From CAZNEZ01 sp964572475 (GTDB lineage Bacteria; Bacillota; Clostridia; Lachnospirales; Lachnospiraceae), in NCBI GenBank assembly GCA_964572475.1, contig CAZNEZ010000029.1, forward strand, positions 1 through 28,888: a stretch of 28,888 nt of DNA. Direction: 5' to 3'. Below the pieces are notes generated by a model that searched no databases, had not been told where the DNA came from, and saw nothing but the letters and a program-made list of their open reading frames with translations. Numbering within the stretch: position 1 is the stretch's first letter; every line of letters starts with the position of its first letter. Shown one piece after another: positions 15,768 to 24,121 of this stretch. A program made the position numbers and the translations under genes.

Positions 15768-17072
15768 CTAAAACAACTTTCTTATATCATTAAAAAGTAC
15801 TACTACAGCAAGAATCATAACAAGTATCATTCCCACCATCTGAATGACTCCTTCTTTTTCCTTAGCAATAGGTTTTCTTCTTATAGCTTCTATTATCTGG
15901 AATAACCATCTTCCGCCGTCAAGTCCAGGAATTGGTAATAAATTCATTACTCCAAGGTTTGCACTTAACAATACTGTAAGGTTAATCATATTAAGTATTA
16001 CATACAAAGAGCCATCCTGCTTTGCTGATTGATAGGTATCATCAACTATCTCTGCTATTCCAACTGGACCTGCAAGATCATTAATTCCTGCCTTGCCACT
16101 AAATAGCATTCCAAGACTCTTATATACTGTCGCAACCTGATATCTTAATTCAACAAAACTATATTTTATAACATTTAATGCCGATGTTTTTTCTCTAGCG
16201 GTATTATATGAATAACCTAAAGTATAATACTCTGTTCCTTCTTTAGGAGCCATTTTAAACTCTAGCTCTTCTCCATCTCTATCTACTTTAATTGTAACTT
16301 CGTCTTTTGTAAATGGATTTTTCGATACATACGAATTAAGAGCAGCACCACTTGATATGGCATTGCCATTAATAGCTATAATAACATCGCCTTCTTTTAC
16401 TCCAGCCTTATCCATTGGACTATCTTCTACTACTGTACTAATTTTAGCTGTTACTGTATCGCTAGGTGTATAAACAAATCCTAATGTATATGGTATAATC
16501 TTCTGTGGTGTTATTGAAATATCATATTTTTGTCCATCTCCTTTATATGTTATATCAACCTTTTCATCTGTCAGACCGTTAACTGTCTCATCTAATAAAA
16601 TATCTCTACCAAAATCAACAGTTGCACCATTATAACTTGTTATAATATCGCCTTCTTTAAGTCCAGCTTCGGCTGCTTGAGAACCTTCGGCTACACCTGT
16701 TACTCTTGCTGGATCATATCCTACAAAACTCATTACTATCATTGTAAGCACTATGGCTAATAAAAAGTTAAATATTGGTCCTGCTAATGTTATAGACATC
16801 CTAGACCACACTGATTTTGAACTAAATGACCTGTCTTTATCATTCTCATCTTCTGATTCATCTTCATAACCAAGCATTTGGCAATATCCACCAAATGGAA
16901 ATAATCTCAATGAGTATACTGTCTCTTTTTTTCCAAATTTAAATAGTGCTGGACCCATACCTATAGAAAATTCTGTAACCTTAACACCATTCTTTTTTGC
17001 CATAAGAAAATGACCAAATTCATGTATAAAAATCAATATTCCAAATATGATTATAGTTAATAAAATACTCAT
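15768..17072 (-). CDS. rseP: RIP zinc metalloprotease, site-2 protease (RseP/RasP)
   Basis: This 434-aa polytopic membrane protease cleaves transmembrane segments, such as anti-sigma factors and leftover signal peptides. Helix 1 carries the zinc motif HEFGH (17-21) followed by FLMAKKNGVKVTEFSIGMGP. Two PDZ-like domains follow, with GLKEGDIITSYNG and GVKEGDVIIAING as their carboxylate loops. The third metal ligand is the Asp of LPIPGLDGGRWLF near residue 385, and a final membrane helix ends the protein. The start is set at ATG 17072, where the dxr stop and this start share a base (TAATG) and AAGGTGG lies just upstream; a GTG three codons earlier would place the ribosome site badly. The gene order cdsA-dxr-rseP is conserved in many bacteria. 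Confidence 0.96.
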   Translation of the reverse strand: MSILLTIIIFGILIFIHEFGHFLMAKKNGVKVTEFSIGMGPALFKFGKKETVYSLRLFPFGGYCQMLGYEDESEDENDKDRSFSSKSVWSRMSITLAGPIFNFLLAIVLTMIVMSFVGYDPARVTGVAEGSQAAEAGLKEGDIITSYNGATVDFGRDILLDETVNGLTDEKVDITYKGDGQKYDISITPQKIIPYTLGFVYTPSDTVTAKISTVVEDSPMDKAGVKEGDVIIAINGNAISSGAALNSYVSKNPFTKDEVTIKVDRDGEELEFKMAPKEGTEYYTLGYSYNTAREKTSALNVIKYSFVELRYQVATVYKSLGMLFSGKAGINDLAGPVGIAEIVDDTYQSAKQDGSLYVILNMINLTVLLSANLGVMNLLPIPGLDGGRWLFQIIEAIRRKPIAKEKEGVIQMVGMILVMILAVVVLFNDIRKLF

Positions 17073-18217
17073 TAATTCCACCTTCCCCTTATAAGTTCAT
17101 ATGTTTCTTGCTCTGTTTCAATTATCTGTTCAACTGTTGGATTCTCTATTACTTTATGCTTACTCATTGTATACTCAATTATGTCATATATATCTAAGAA
17201 TCCGATTTTTCTATCTAAGAACATGCTTACAGCCAATTCATTAGCGGCATTTAAAACCGTTGGTAATGAACCTCCAACTCTTCCTGCTTCATAAGCCATC
17301 TTTAATCCCACAAATGTATCTGTATCAGGTTTTTCAAATGTAATCTGCGATATTTGTGAAAAATCCACCTTTTTAGTATCTAAGACTCTTCTATCAGGAT
17401 AAAATAATGCATATTGAATTGGAAGTTTCATATCTGGAGAACCTAGCTGTGCCATAATTCCCCCATCTATGAATTCAACCATCGAATGTATTAGACTTTG
17501 AGGCTGTACAACAACCTCTACTCTATCTACTTCAACTCCAAACAGCCACTTAGCCTCAATTACCTCAAGACCTTTATTAACCATTGTAGCTGAATCTATA
17601 GTGATTTTTCTTCCCATAGACCAGTTAGGATGCTTAAGTGCATCTTCAACCTTGATATCTTTCATCTGCTCTCTGGTTCTTCCTCTGAATGGTCCACCTG
17701 ATGCCGTCAATAATATCTTGTTTATCTGGCTTCTCTTTTCACCATTAAGTGATTGAAAAATAGCACTATGTTCACTATCAACTGGTAATATATTTACATT
17801 CATTTCCTTAGCTAAAGGTATAATTATGTGACCTGCTGTAACTAAAGTCTCCTTATTCGCTAATGCTATATCTTTATGTGCTTTAATTGCCTCAATTGTA
17901 GGAACAATTCCAATCATTCCTACTACAGCAGTTAATACTGTATCCGCTTCTTTTATCGTTGCAGCTTCAATAAGGCCCTCAATTCCTGAAACAATTTCAG
18001 TTTTAGTATCCTTAACATTTTCTCTAAGGAGCGCAGCCTTTTCTTTATTCCATACACAAACAAGCTTTGGAGAAAATTCCCTGATTTGTTTCTCCAAAAG
18101 TTCTATATTGGAACCTGCTGCAAGTGCTGCAACCTGTAAATCTTTATTATCTCTAACGATTTCCAAGGTCTGTGTACCTATAGATCCCGTTGAACCTAAA
18201 ATAGAAATTATCTTCAT
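17072..18217 (-). CDS. dxr: 1-deoxy-D-xylulose-5-phosphate reductoisomerase
   Basis: This 381-aa enzyme makes MEP from DXP using NADPH, the committed step of the non-mevalonate isoprenoid pathway and the target of fosmidomycin. The nucleotide-binding GSTGSIG is at 8-14. LANKETLVTAG follows at about 119-129. Metal ligands are D147 and E149 in PVDSEHSAIFQ, with further active-site blocks SGGPFRGRTREQM and HPNWSMGRKITIDSATMVNK, then GLEVIEAKWLF. Length matches the family. AAAGG precedes the ATG. It is followed with a one-base overlap by rseP and preceded by cdsA after about 50 bases. Together with uppS it directs isoprenoid flux to the cell-wall lipid carrier. Confidence 0.97.
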   Translation of the reverse strand: MKIISILGSTGSIGTQTLEIVRDNKDLQVAALAAGSNIELLEKQIREFSPKLVCVWNKEKAALLRENVKDTKTEIVSGIEGLIEAATIKEADTVLTAVVGMIGIVPTIEAIKAHKDIALANKETLVTAGHIIIPLAKEMNVNILPVDSEHSAIFQSLNGEKRSQINKILLTASGGPFRGRTREQMKDIKVEDALKHPNWSMGRKITIDSATMVNKGLEVIEAKWLFGVEVDRVEVVVQPQSLIHSMVEFIDGGIMAQLGSPDMKLPIQYALFYPDRRVLDTKKVDFSQISQITFEKPDTDTFVGLKMAYEAGRVGGSLPTVLNAANELAVSMFLDRKIGFLDIYDIIEYTMSKHKVIENPTVEQIIETEQETYELIRGRWN

Positions 18218-18268
18218 ATGATATACCTTTCCTTGTAAGCATCTATTATTTTAGCATAATCACATTAC

Positions 18269-19111
18269 TTATTTTACAAATTTATCTGCAAAATACATTA
18301 TAAAGTAATAGATGAGTGGTGCTGTAAATATTATACTATCAAATCTATCAAGTATTCCTCCATGACCTGGAATTAACTTTCCATAATCTTTGATATCGTA
18401 ATTTCTCTTTATTGCTGATGCTGCCAAATCTCCTACCATGGAAATAAGCGCTCCAAATCCACATATTACTGCAAATATCACTACTGGATTATCAACTGTA
18501 ACTATCTTATCTTTAAAAATATATCCATAAACAGCTCCTAAAATTATAGCTCCAACTACGCCACCTACTGCTCCCTCTATTGATTTCTTAGGACTAAGTA
18601 TAGGCGCAAGCTTATGTTTTCCACATGTTACTCCTGTAAGATAAGCACAGGTATCACATCCCCATGCGCAAATAAATATTAACCATATAGTATAAAGTCC
18701 ATCTTCACTTAATCTTACCAGATATATAAATGAAATCATTACTGCCACATAAAACAATCCAAAGAATGCCATAAGCACTTCCTCTGTTTTATGTTTAGGA
18801 AAACTGAATACATATACAAACATTATTATCATTAAGTATGCAATAAAGAATGGTACAATATACTGGCTTCCGGTAAATCTAAGAAGCAAATAATATATGA
18901 TTGTTCCAATATATCCTGTAAGTCCTAAAAGATTAGCATTTATCTGAATCACTTTATAAAGTTCTCCAAGTCCTATAAGTGAAATTGCAAGCGTTGCTGC
19001 AAAAAGAACATCACCACCAATAATACTAGTAATTAGTACTATTATAACTAGAAGCGCTCCACTAATAGTTCTTGTTAAAAAACTTTTATTCATAAGTTTA
19101 CTTATTGCCAT
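18269..19111 (-). CDS. cdsA: Phosphatidate cytidylyltransferase
   Basis: This 280-aa integral membrane enzyme makes CDP-diacylglycerol from phosphatidic acid and CTP, the branch-point precursor of phosphatidylglycerol and cardiolipin. Several hydrophobic helices cover about residues 14-225. The conserved loop SPKKSIEGAVGG (173-184) and the C-terminal signature from VGDLAASAIKR through DYGKLIPGHGGILDRFDS (about 226-259) identify it. The ATG overlaps the end of uppS by 14 bases, with GAGGAGG inside the uppS coding sequence as its ribosome binding site. That overlap implies translational coupling. Confidence 0.96.
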   Translation of the reverse strand: MAISKLMNKSFLTRTISGALLVIIVLITSIIGGDVLFAATLAISLIGLGELYKVIQINANLLGLTGYIGTIIYYLLLRFTGSQYIVPFFIAYLMIIMFVYVFSFPKHKTEEVLMAFFGLFYVAVMISFIYLVRLSEDGLYTIWLIFICAWGCDTCAYLTGVTCGKHKLAPILSPKKSIEGAVGGVVGAIILGAVYGYIFKDKIVTVDNPVVIFAVICGFGALISMVGDLAASAIKRNYDIKDYGKLIPGHGGILDRFDSIIFTAPLIYYFIMYFADKFVK

Positions 19112-19844
19112 TTTTTCTATCCTCCTCTATGCCCCCAAATCTTCTATTTCTGCTATTATATTTCTCAACAGCCTTAATTAGTTCTTTTCTATCAAAATCG
19201 GGCCATAAAACATCTGTAAAATAAAATTCCGTATATGCCAACTGCCACATTAAAAAATTAGAGAGTCTTTCTTCTCCACTAGTTCTAATAAGTAAATCTG
19301 GGTCTGGAATTTCTTTCGTATCTAAATAATTTGAAATAAGGCTATCTGATATATCCTCTACTGACAGTTTTTCTTCCTTACAATCTAATGCAATTCTCCT
19401 AACTGCTCTGAGAATTTCATCTCTACTGCCATAATTAATCGCTATAGTAAAATTAATACCTGTATTATCCTTTGTGCGTTCTTCAAGTTCATTAATTCTT
19501 ACTATAATATCATCGCTTAGACGTGTTCTTTCTCCAATAACTCTTACTCTCATATTATTCTTATTGGATCTTTCAATACAATCCTTAAGATAATTCCTAA
19601 GAATCTTCATAAGAGCTTCTACTTCTGACTCAGGTCTATTCCAATTTTCTGTTGAAAATGCGTAAACTGTAAGATATTTAATTCCTATATCATGAGCATC
19701 TTCTAATATCTTCTCTACAGCATTAGCACCTTTCATATGTCCATAGTTTCTAGGCATATGCTTCTTTTTCGCCCATCTTCCATTGCCATCTAATATTATG
19801 GCTACGTGATTGGGTATATTCAACTTACTTAGGTCTTTCTTCAT
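19098..19844 (-). CDS. uppS: Undecaprenyl diphosphate synthase (cis-prenyltransferase)
   Basis: This 248-aa cytosolic enzyme adds eight isoprene units to farnesyl diphosphate, giving the C55 carrier for peptidoglycan and other wall polymers. VAIILDGNGRWAKKK (14-28) contains the catalytic Asp19 and the DGNGRWA signature. LTVYAFSTENWNRP and the C-terminal RTSGEERLSNFLMWQLAYTE block, with ending VLWPDF, are all present. The length is normal. The start ATG is preceded by AAAGG at a slightly long distance (12 bases). Between frr and this gene lies a stable hairpin that could modulate how much transcription reaches uppS and the genes downstream. Confidence 0.97.
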   Translation of the reverse strand: MKKDLSKLNIPNHVAIILDGNGRWAKKKHMPRNYGHMKGANAVEKILEDAHDIGIKYLTVYAFSTENWNRPESEVEALMKILRNYLKDCIERSNKNNMRVRVIGERTRLSDDIIVRINELEERTKDNTGINFTIAINYGSRDEILRAVRRIALDCKEEKLSVEDISDSLISNYLDTKEIPDPDLLIRTSGEERLSNFLMWQLAYTEFYFTDVLWPDFDRKELIKAVEKYNSRNRRFGGIEEDRKNGNK

Positions 19845-19889
19845 AAATTAACCATACCTTTCTATCAGTTACTAATCTTATTAAAGCAT

Positions 19890-19920
19890 AAAGGGAACCC
19901 CATTTAATAAAGTTCCCTTT
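19890..19920 (-). terminator. Intra-operon hairpin between frr and uppS
   Basis: AAAGGGAAC (19890-19898) and GTTCCCTTT (19912-19920) form a perfect 9-bp stem with a 13-base loop. On the minus strand it is followed by ATGCTTTAATAAG, so the T-run is weak. It may act as a partial terminator, an RNA-processing site or a stabilising 3' hairpin separating frr from uppS. Confidence 0.5.
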
Positions 19921-19941
19921 GCATACTTGATATAAATAAAA

Positions 19942-20496
19942 CTAAACTGTAAGTATTTCTTTTGATTTATCTTCAACAGCCTTGTCAATATTAGCAATAT
20001 ATTTATCTGTTAATTTTTGAATTTCATCTTCTAACTGTTTTAATTCATCTTCTGTAACTTCATTAGCTTTGTTCTGCTTCTTAAATAAGTCATTTGCATC
20101 TCTGCGGATATTACGGATAGCAACTTTTGAAGCTTCACCCTTTTTCTTAATATCCTTAACAAGTTCTTTTCTTCTATCTTCTGTTAATTCTGGAAACATA
20201 AGTCTTACAGACTTTCCATCATTATTAGGAGTAAGTCCTAAATCTGAAGCATTAATAGCTTTTTCGATTTCTTTAATTAAACTTGATTCCCAAGGCTGAA
20301 TAACTATCATTCTTGCTTCTGGAACTGAGATATTTGCTACCTGCTGAAAAGGTGTTGGTGTTCCATAATAATCAACCAATAACTTATCTAAAATATGTGG
20401 ATTGGCACGACCAGCTCTAATTGTTGAAAATTCTTCAACTAATGCATCTACTGATTTTGTCATTTTCTCATCATATTGTACTAACTTTTCATTCAT
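19942..20496 (-). CDS. frr: Ribosome recycling factor
   Basis: This 184-aa protein splits the post-termination ribosome together with EF-G. It has the whole RRF pattern: helical start with STIRAGRANPHILD (about 27-40), domain II with VDYYGTPTPFQQVANISVPE and QPWESSLIKEIEKAI, SDLGLTPNNDGKSVRLMFP, then ELTEDRRKELVKDIKKKGE and the long C-terminal helix. The length is typical of bacterial RRF. AAAGGAAA precedes the ATG, and pyrH ends 18 bases upstream, giving the usual pyrH-frr pair. Confidence 0.98.
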   Translation of the reverse strand: MNEKLVQYDEKMTKSVDALVEEFSTIRAGRANPHILDKLLVDYYGTPTPFQQVANISVPEARMIVIQPWESSLIKEIEKAINASDLGLTPNNDGKSVRLMFPELTEDRRKELVKDIKKKGEASKVAIRNIRRDANDLFKKQNKANEVTEDELKQLEDEIQKLTDKYIANIDKAVEDKSKEILTV

Positions 20497-20514
20497 AGGG
20501 GTAATTTCCTTTCA

Positions 20515-21222
20515 CTAATCAACTATTATTTTTGTACCGGTAAATTTACCATTGACAGTATTAATAATACTGTTCTGCTCATTTAATCCAAAAATAAGCA
20601 TTGGCATTTTGTTCTCCATACATAGAACTGAAGCCGCTAAATCTATTACTCCAAGCTTCTTATCTACTACTTCCTTAATACTAATTGAATCGTATTTCTT
20701 AGCATTAGGATTCTTCTCTGGATCACTATCATATACACCATCAATTGATTTTGCTGACAATATGATATCTGCCTCTATCTCTATTGCTCTTAAAACTGTA
20801 CCCATATCTGTCGAAAAATATGGATGGCCAATTCCGCCTGCAAAGAAAATAACCTTTTTTTCATTCAATGCTCTTAAAGCTTTATCCTTTGAAAATACTT
20901 CTGTAAATGAACCGCATACAAATGGTGTAAATACTTCTGTATCCATGCCTTCTGTTCTGAATATCTCTGAAACATAAATACAATTCATAACAGTTGCAAG
21001 CATTCCTATTGAATCGGCTTTAGTTCTGTCTATTTTCTCGCTTGTTCTGCCTCTCCAAAAATTTCCGCCACCAATTACGATTCCAACCTGCTTACCCATA
21101 TCAACAAGTTCTTTTACCTGCTTAGCTACACCTACAACCGTAGCTTCATCAAATCCAGTCTTTTTTGCACCTGCAAGTGCTTCTCCACTGAGTTTTAGTA
21201 GTACTCTTTTTATCTCTGACAT
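20515..21222 (-). CDS. pyrH: UMP kinase
   Basis: This 235-aa hexameric amino-acid-kinase-fold enzyme phosphorylates UMP to UDP, supplying pyrimidine nucleotides and UDP-sugars for wall synthesis. RVLLKLSGEALAG (6-18) is the phosphate-binding start, with VIGGGNFWRGR (about 49-59), FAGGIGHPYFSTDM (about 127-140), and SIDGVYDSDPEKNPNAKKY near 158-176. AGGAAGG precedes the ATG. In many bacteria the gene follows tsf directly. Here about 4 kb, including a terminator, separates them, and it is instead transcribed behind a deacetylase and a bactofilin. Confidence 0.98.
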   Translation of the reverse strand: MSEIKRVLLKLSGEALAGAKKTGFDEATVVGVAKQVKELVDMGKQVGIVIGGGNFWRGRTSEKIDRTKADSIGMLATVMNCIYVSEIFRTEGMDTEVFTPFVCGSFTEVFSKDKALRALNEKKVIFFAGGIGHPYFSTDMGTVLRAIEIEADIILSAKSIDGVYDSDPEKNPNAKKYDSISIKEVVDKKLGVIDLAASVLCMENKMPMLIFGLNEQNSIINTVNGKFTGTKIIVD

Positions 21223-21237
21223 TATTATAATTCCTTC

Positions 21238-22011
21238 CTATTTTGCAAAAGTTTCATCAAATAATGTGTCATAGTTAATATCTGCATAACACTGTGAACA
21301 GAATCCGTCAATAACGGCTCCATTATTAATCTGAACTGATTTTGACTTAATGTTACCTTTAATTACTGCTGTAGCATCTACAATAACTGGTCCCTGTACA
21401 TCAATATCTCCTTTTACAGCTCCACCGATAACTGCCGATTTACCCGACATATTACCTATAATTACTGCACCATTGCCAACTTTTATGCTTCCTTCGCTGA
21501 TAACATCTCCATCAATTTTACATGAATTTGCAAAAATCTCAGTAGCTTTTGCTGTTCCCTTTATTGTACCCGTAACAACAAGCTTACCTAAACAGTCAAC
21601 ATCTCCAATGATTTTACCATAAAGATTAACTGATCCTGAAGACTTTACATTACCTTCAATAGTAGTTCCTTTAGTAATATCTGTTGTCTCATCACTAACT
21701 TCTTCATCATTAAAAGTATCGTCTAAATCTGTATTTTTAGTTGTGTCAACTTCTATATTATCTGAAATTGTGTCAATTGTTTCTTTTTCATCTACAACTG
21801 TTTTCTCTTCATCTGCCTGCTCCTGATTATTTAATAAACTATCAAGTTCAGCCTCTTCATCAATAGTATTAATCATTCCTGCTTCTTCTGAAATAGTATC
21901 TACTACATCTGAATTAACTATAGGTGCATCTGTTTTTGATACTTCATCTTCATTTACAAGCTCATTAACGGCCTGTGATAAATCCTCTTTGAATTCTTTT
22001 AAAAAGCTCAT
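21238..22011 (-). CDS. Bactofilin family polymer-forming protein
   Basis: I place the start at ATG 22011 (257 aa), which has a perfect GGAGG, instead of an upstream ATG with no ribosome binding site. The N-terminal 15 residues are amphipathic (MSFLKEFKEDLSQ), a possible membrane or partner contact. A long acidic, Glu/Asp/Thr-rich disordered region covers about 20-110. The bactofilin (DUF583) beta-helix covers about 111-240, with repeats such as GTTIEGNVKSSGSVNLYGK, LVVTGTIKGTAKATEIFAN, KIDGDVISEGSIKVGN and AVIKGNIKSKSVQI. Bactofilins self-assemble into nucleotide-free filaments that localise envelope enzymes. The domain ends with a CSQC pair (Cys238 and Cys241), unusual for the family. It follows a membrane-anchored deacetylase by about 37 bases, suggesting a shared role in wall morphogenesis. 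Confidence 0.88.
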   Translation of the reverse strand: MSFLKEFKEDLSQAVNELVNEDEVSKTDAPIVNSDVVDTISEEAGMINTIDEEAELDSLLNNQEQADEEKTVVDEKETIDTISDNIEVDTTKNTDLDDTFNDEEVSDETTDITKGTTIEGNVKSSGSVNLYGKIIGDVDCLGKLVVTGTIKGTAKATEIFANSCKIDGDVISEGSIKVGNGAVIIGNMSGKSAVIGGAVKGDIDVQGPVIVDATAVIKGNIKSKSVQINNGAVIDGFCSQCYADINYDTLFDETFAK

Positions 22012-22048
22012 CTTAAATCCTCCATGTCTGTTTTCATTATGTAGCAAT

Positions 22049-23095
22049 CTATGCTGATTTTCTTTGTTGAACTAACTTTGTATTATCACTTATTGGAAGC
22101 AGCTCACATCCATATTCCTGTAATAGCTCTATTATAACAGGTAATGCTTCGACTGTTGTCTGTTTACTTTTTGCATCATGCATAAGTACTATTGATACAT
22201 CATGAGTCTCTATACCCGAAAGCACATTAGTAATTATCTCTTCTTTAGTAAGACCACCTTTAGAAGCATCACTACTTGAAACATTCCAATCAAAATATAA
22301 GTAATCATTATTATTAAGGTAATCAATAAGTGAATAAACACTAACTTTCATTGTAGTAGTACTACTTCCTCCTGGAAATCTAAAATACCTTAAATTGTAA
22401 CCAGTTGAATTATATATAAGTTCCCTTAGTTTTGTAAGGTCTGCATCGAAATTATCGACACTTGCATATATATCCTTGTACTGATGTGTATATGAATGAG
22501 ATGCAATTACATTTCCTGTATCCACAATGAGCTTATATCGGGAAATTGATTCTGCATCATCTCTTCCATTAACAAAAAATGTTGCCTTAACTTTGTACTT
22601 ATCTAATATATTAATAATCTTTTCTGTATTGATACTTGGTCCATCATCAAAAGTCAGATACACTTTCTTACCTGTGCCATCAAACTTAGGAAATGACGAA
22701 ATATCTATTGGTTCTGTACCATCTTCTGCTGTTGAATTATTATCGCTAACTTCTGCTTTCTCATCTGCAACTGATCCACTAGGATTATCATTCTCGGAGT
22801 TGATTAACTCCAAATCTTCTGAGTCTTCATCATTAGCTGAATTCGCATTCTTCTCCACATATTGGTACTTCACTTCACCACTTGCAGATGCCATAGCTAC
22901 AATTACACCGCTATCTCTGAGTGTTAGTAAATTATCTACCTGCTTCTGTAGACTGCATACTCTAATAAATAAAATAATACATAACAATATTGGTATCATT
23001 ATTAAAACCACACATGCTATAATAATTATCTTTTTATATCTATTAATTCGCTTGCGTCTTTGTGCATCAGAACCTATTGACTTATTTTCTTCCAA
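22049..23095 (-). CDS. Membrane-anchored polysaccharide deacetylase (CE4)
   Basis: The start is assigned to TTG 23095 (348 aa) because GAGGAGG lies 8 bases ahead of it; the in-frame GTG at 23122 falls at the predicted transcription start and has no ribosome binding site. A basic stretch (RRKRINRYKK) and one membrane helix (about 22-44) anchor it with the catalytic domain outside. An acidic Ser/Asn/Glu linker covers about 85-135. The NodB domain has all five motifs: TFDDGPS (148-154), HSYTH (200-204), RFPGG (239-243), DWNVSSSDA (269-277) and LMHD (304-307). The zinc and catalytic residues are therefore intact. It probably removes acetyl groups from peptidoglycan or another wall glycan. It is the first gene of the long operon, co-transcribed with a bactofilin. 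Confidence 0.9.
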   Translation of the reverse strand: MEENKSIGSDAQRRKRINRYKKIIIIACVVLIMIPILLCIILFIRVCSLQKQVDNLLTLRDSGVIVAMASASGEVKYQYVEKNANSANDEDSEDLELINSENDNPSGSVADEKAEVSDNNSTAEDGTEPIDISSFPKFDGTGKKVYLTFDDGPSINTEKIINILDKYKVKATFFVNGRDDAESISRYKLIVDTGNVIASHSYTHQYKDIYASVDNFDADLTKLRELIYNSTGYNLRYFRFPGGSSTTTMKVSVYSLIDYLNNNDYLYFDWNVSSSDASKGGLTKEEIITNVLSGIETHDVSIVLMHDAKSKQTTVEALPVIIELLQEYGCELLPISDNTKLVQQRKSA

Positions 23096-23130
23096 AATAG
23101 ATTCCTCCTCTTTATTACACACACGACTGT

Positions 23131-23160
23131 ATTATATCACATCACTATAATTATCGACAA
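23131..23160 (-). promoter_or_regulatory. Promoter of the deacetylase-to-polC operon
   Basis: On the minus strand TTGTCG (23155-23160) and a perfect TATAAT (23131-23136), preceded by TGA as an extended -10, are 18 bases apart. The start would fall near 23124, about 30 bases ahead of the TTG start codon of the deacetylase gene. Confidence 0.65.
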
Positions 23161-23242
23161 GCAAAATATACAAATCTTATATGGAAAATACAATTATTTG
23201 TAAATAAGAGCTTAGGTACGGTTTTATTTCTGTTAATTAACA

Positions 23243-23286
23243 AAAATACATACTTCTTAGCCTAGAAATATGTATTTTGTTTTTTC
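23243..23286. terminator. Bidirectional terminator after the LytTR regulator
   Basis: Arms 23243-23257 and 23264-23278 pair over 15 bases with one wobble (AAAATACATACTTCT against AGAAATATGTATTTT). Ts follow on both strands, most clearly TTTTTT at 23280-23285 on the plus strand. It closes the minus-strand LytTR gene and insulates the deacetylase promoter downstream. Confidence 0.75.
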
Positions 23287-23310
23287 TATTAACCTTACTA
23301 AAATATGTAT

Positions 23311-24051
23311 TTATAAAACTACTATATCGCTCTTTTTTTCTTTTATATATTGTAAATACTGATCTCTTATCTGCTTTTTATTCTTCTGCCTAACTGGTAT
23401 CTCTGTGCCATCATCTAGGACAAATGCTTCTTTAGCTGCAACTATATAATTCATATTAACTAAAAAGCTCTGATGTGATCTTATAAATCTTTCATCATCA
23501 ATCTGATTCTCAAGGTCACTAAGCTTGCCATATAATATATGTTCTTTATCCTGCTTAGAGTGAATAATCAGTGCTGTATTCCTGCTCTCTATGTATTTTA
23601 TATCATCATAATTGATGTTCTCAACTTTTCCACTCTTTTTAAAGCATAAATATCTATCCTGACTTTCAGTTTTCTCATGTCTTTTTTTCATATATCTATC
23701 CATGACCTTGCCAAATCTTTCCGCTGAAACTGGCTTAAGAATATAACCAAACGCCACAACATCATAACTATCAATCGCAAAATCTGGGGAAGAGGTAACA
23801 AATATAATGTCATTCTTTCTATTATTATCTCTTATCTCTTGCGCTATCTGAACGCCATTCTTTTCATGCATAATAATATCAAGAAATACAAGATCAAACT
23901 TTACTTCAGCCTGAATACTATCCAGAAGAGCCTGTCCATTCTCAAACATTGATATTCTATATTTTGTTATACCTTTGAAGTAAGTAACCAGCATACCTTT
24001 AATTATCTCACGATCAATCTCTGAATCATCACAAATAGCTATACTTAACAT
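23311..24051 (-). CDS. LytTR family response regulator, orphan
   Basis: This 246-aa protein has a receiver domain (about 1-120) with acidic pocket D8-D9, phosphoacceptor D58 (DLVFLDII), a Thr/Ser at 86-88 (FVTSS) and Lys106 in YILKPV. The C-terminal LytTR DNA-binding domain covers about 138-238 with FKKSGKVENINYDDIKYIES, RFIRSHQSFLVNMNYI and a final basic segment (RQKNKKQIRDQY). The architecture is that of AgrA/VirR-type activators, which usually respond to a membrane HPK10 kinase and control peptide signalling, competence or virulence genes. No kinase or signal-peptide gene is next to it, so the partner is elsewhere. GAGGAGA precedes the ATG. A -35 TTGACA and a 25-bp palindrome lie upstream. 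Confidence 0.93.
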   Translation of the reverse strand: MLSIAICDDSEIDREIIKGMLVTYFKGITKYRISMFENGQALLDSIQAEVKFDLVFLDIIMHEKNGVQIAQEIRDNNRKNDIIFVTSSPDFAIDSYDVVAFGYILKPVSAERFGKVMDRYMKKRHEKTESQDRYLCFKKSGKVENINYDDIKYIESRNTALIIHSKQDKEHILYGKLSDLENQIDDERFIRSHQSFLVNMNYIVAAKEAFVLDDGTEIPVRQKNKKQIRDQYLQYIKEKKSDIVVL

Positions 24052-24078
24052 AATCTTCTCCTCGCTGTCTTAAGTAAT

Positions 24079-24109
24079 ATAATAAATATATTCTACCTTT
24101 TTTTGTCAA
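24079..24109 (-). promoter_or_regulatory. Candidate promoter of the LytTR gene
   Basis: On the minus strand a perfect TTGACA (24104-24109) is followed by TATTAT (24079-24084) at 19 bases, or by TTTATT (24081-24086) at 17 bases. The -35 is convincing; the -10 is ambiguous, as in activator-dependent promoters. Confidence 0.45.
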
Positions 24110-24121
24110 ATTTTGCAACAT

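Noticed and set aside
22012..22047. Upstream ATG at 22047 as the bactofilin start
   Set aside because: No ribosome binding site precedes it, and the ATG at 22011 has GGAGG at correct spacing and begins a typical amphipathic N-terminus.
23096..23122. GTG at 23122 as the deacetylase start
   Set aside because: It lies at the predicted transcription start with no ribosome binding site, whereas the in-frame TTG at 23095 has GAGGAGG at ideal distance.
22527..23150. Plus-strand 207-aa ORF opposite the deacetylase
   Set aside because: It lies antisense to a gene with all five CE4 motifs; its composition is Ser/Leu/Ile-rich shadow type and no family is recognisable.
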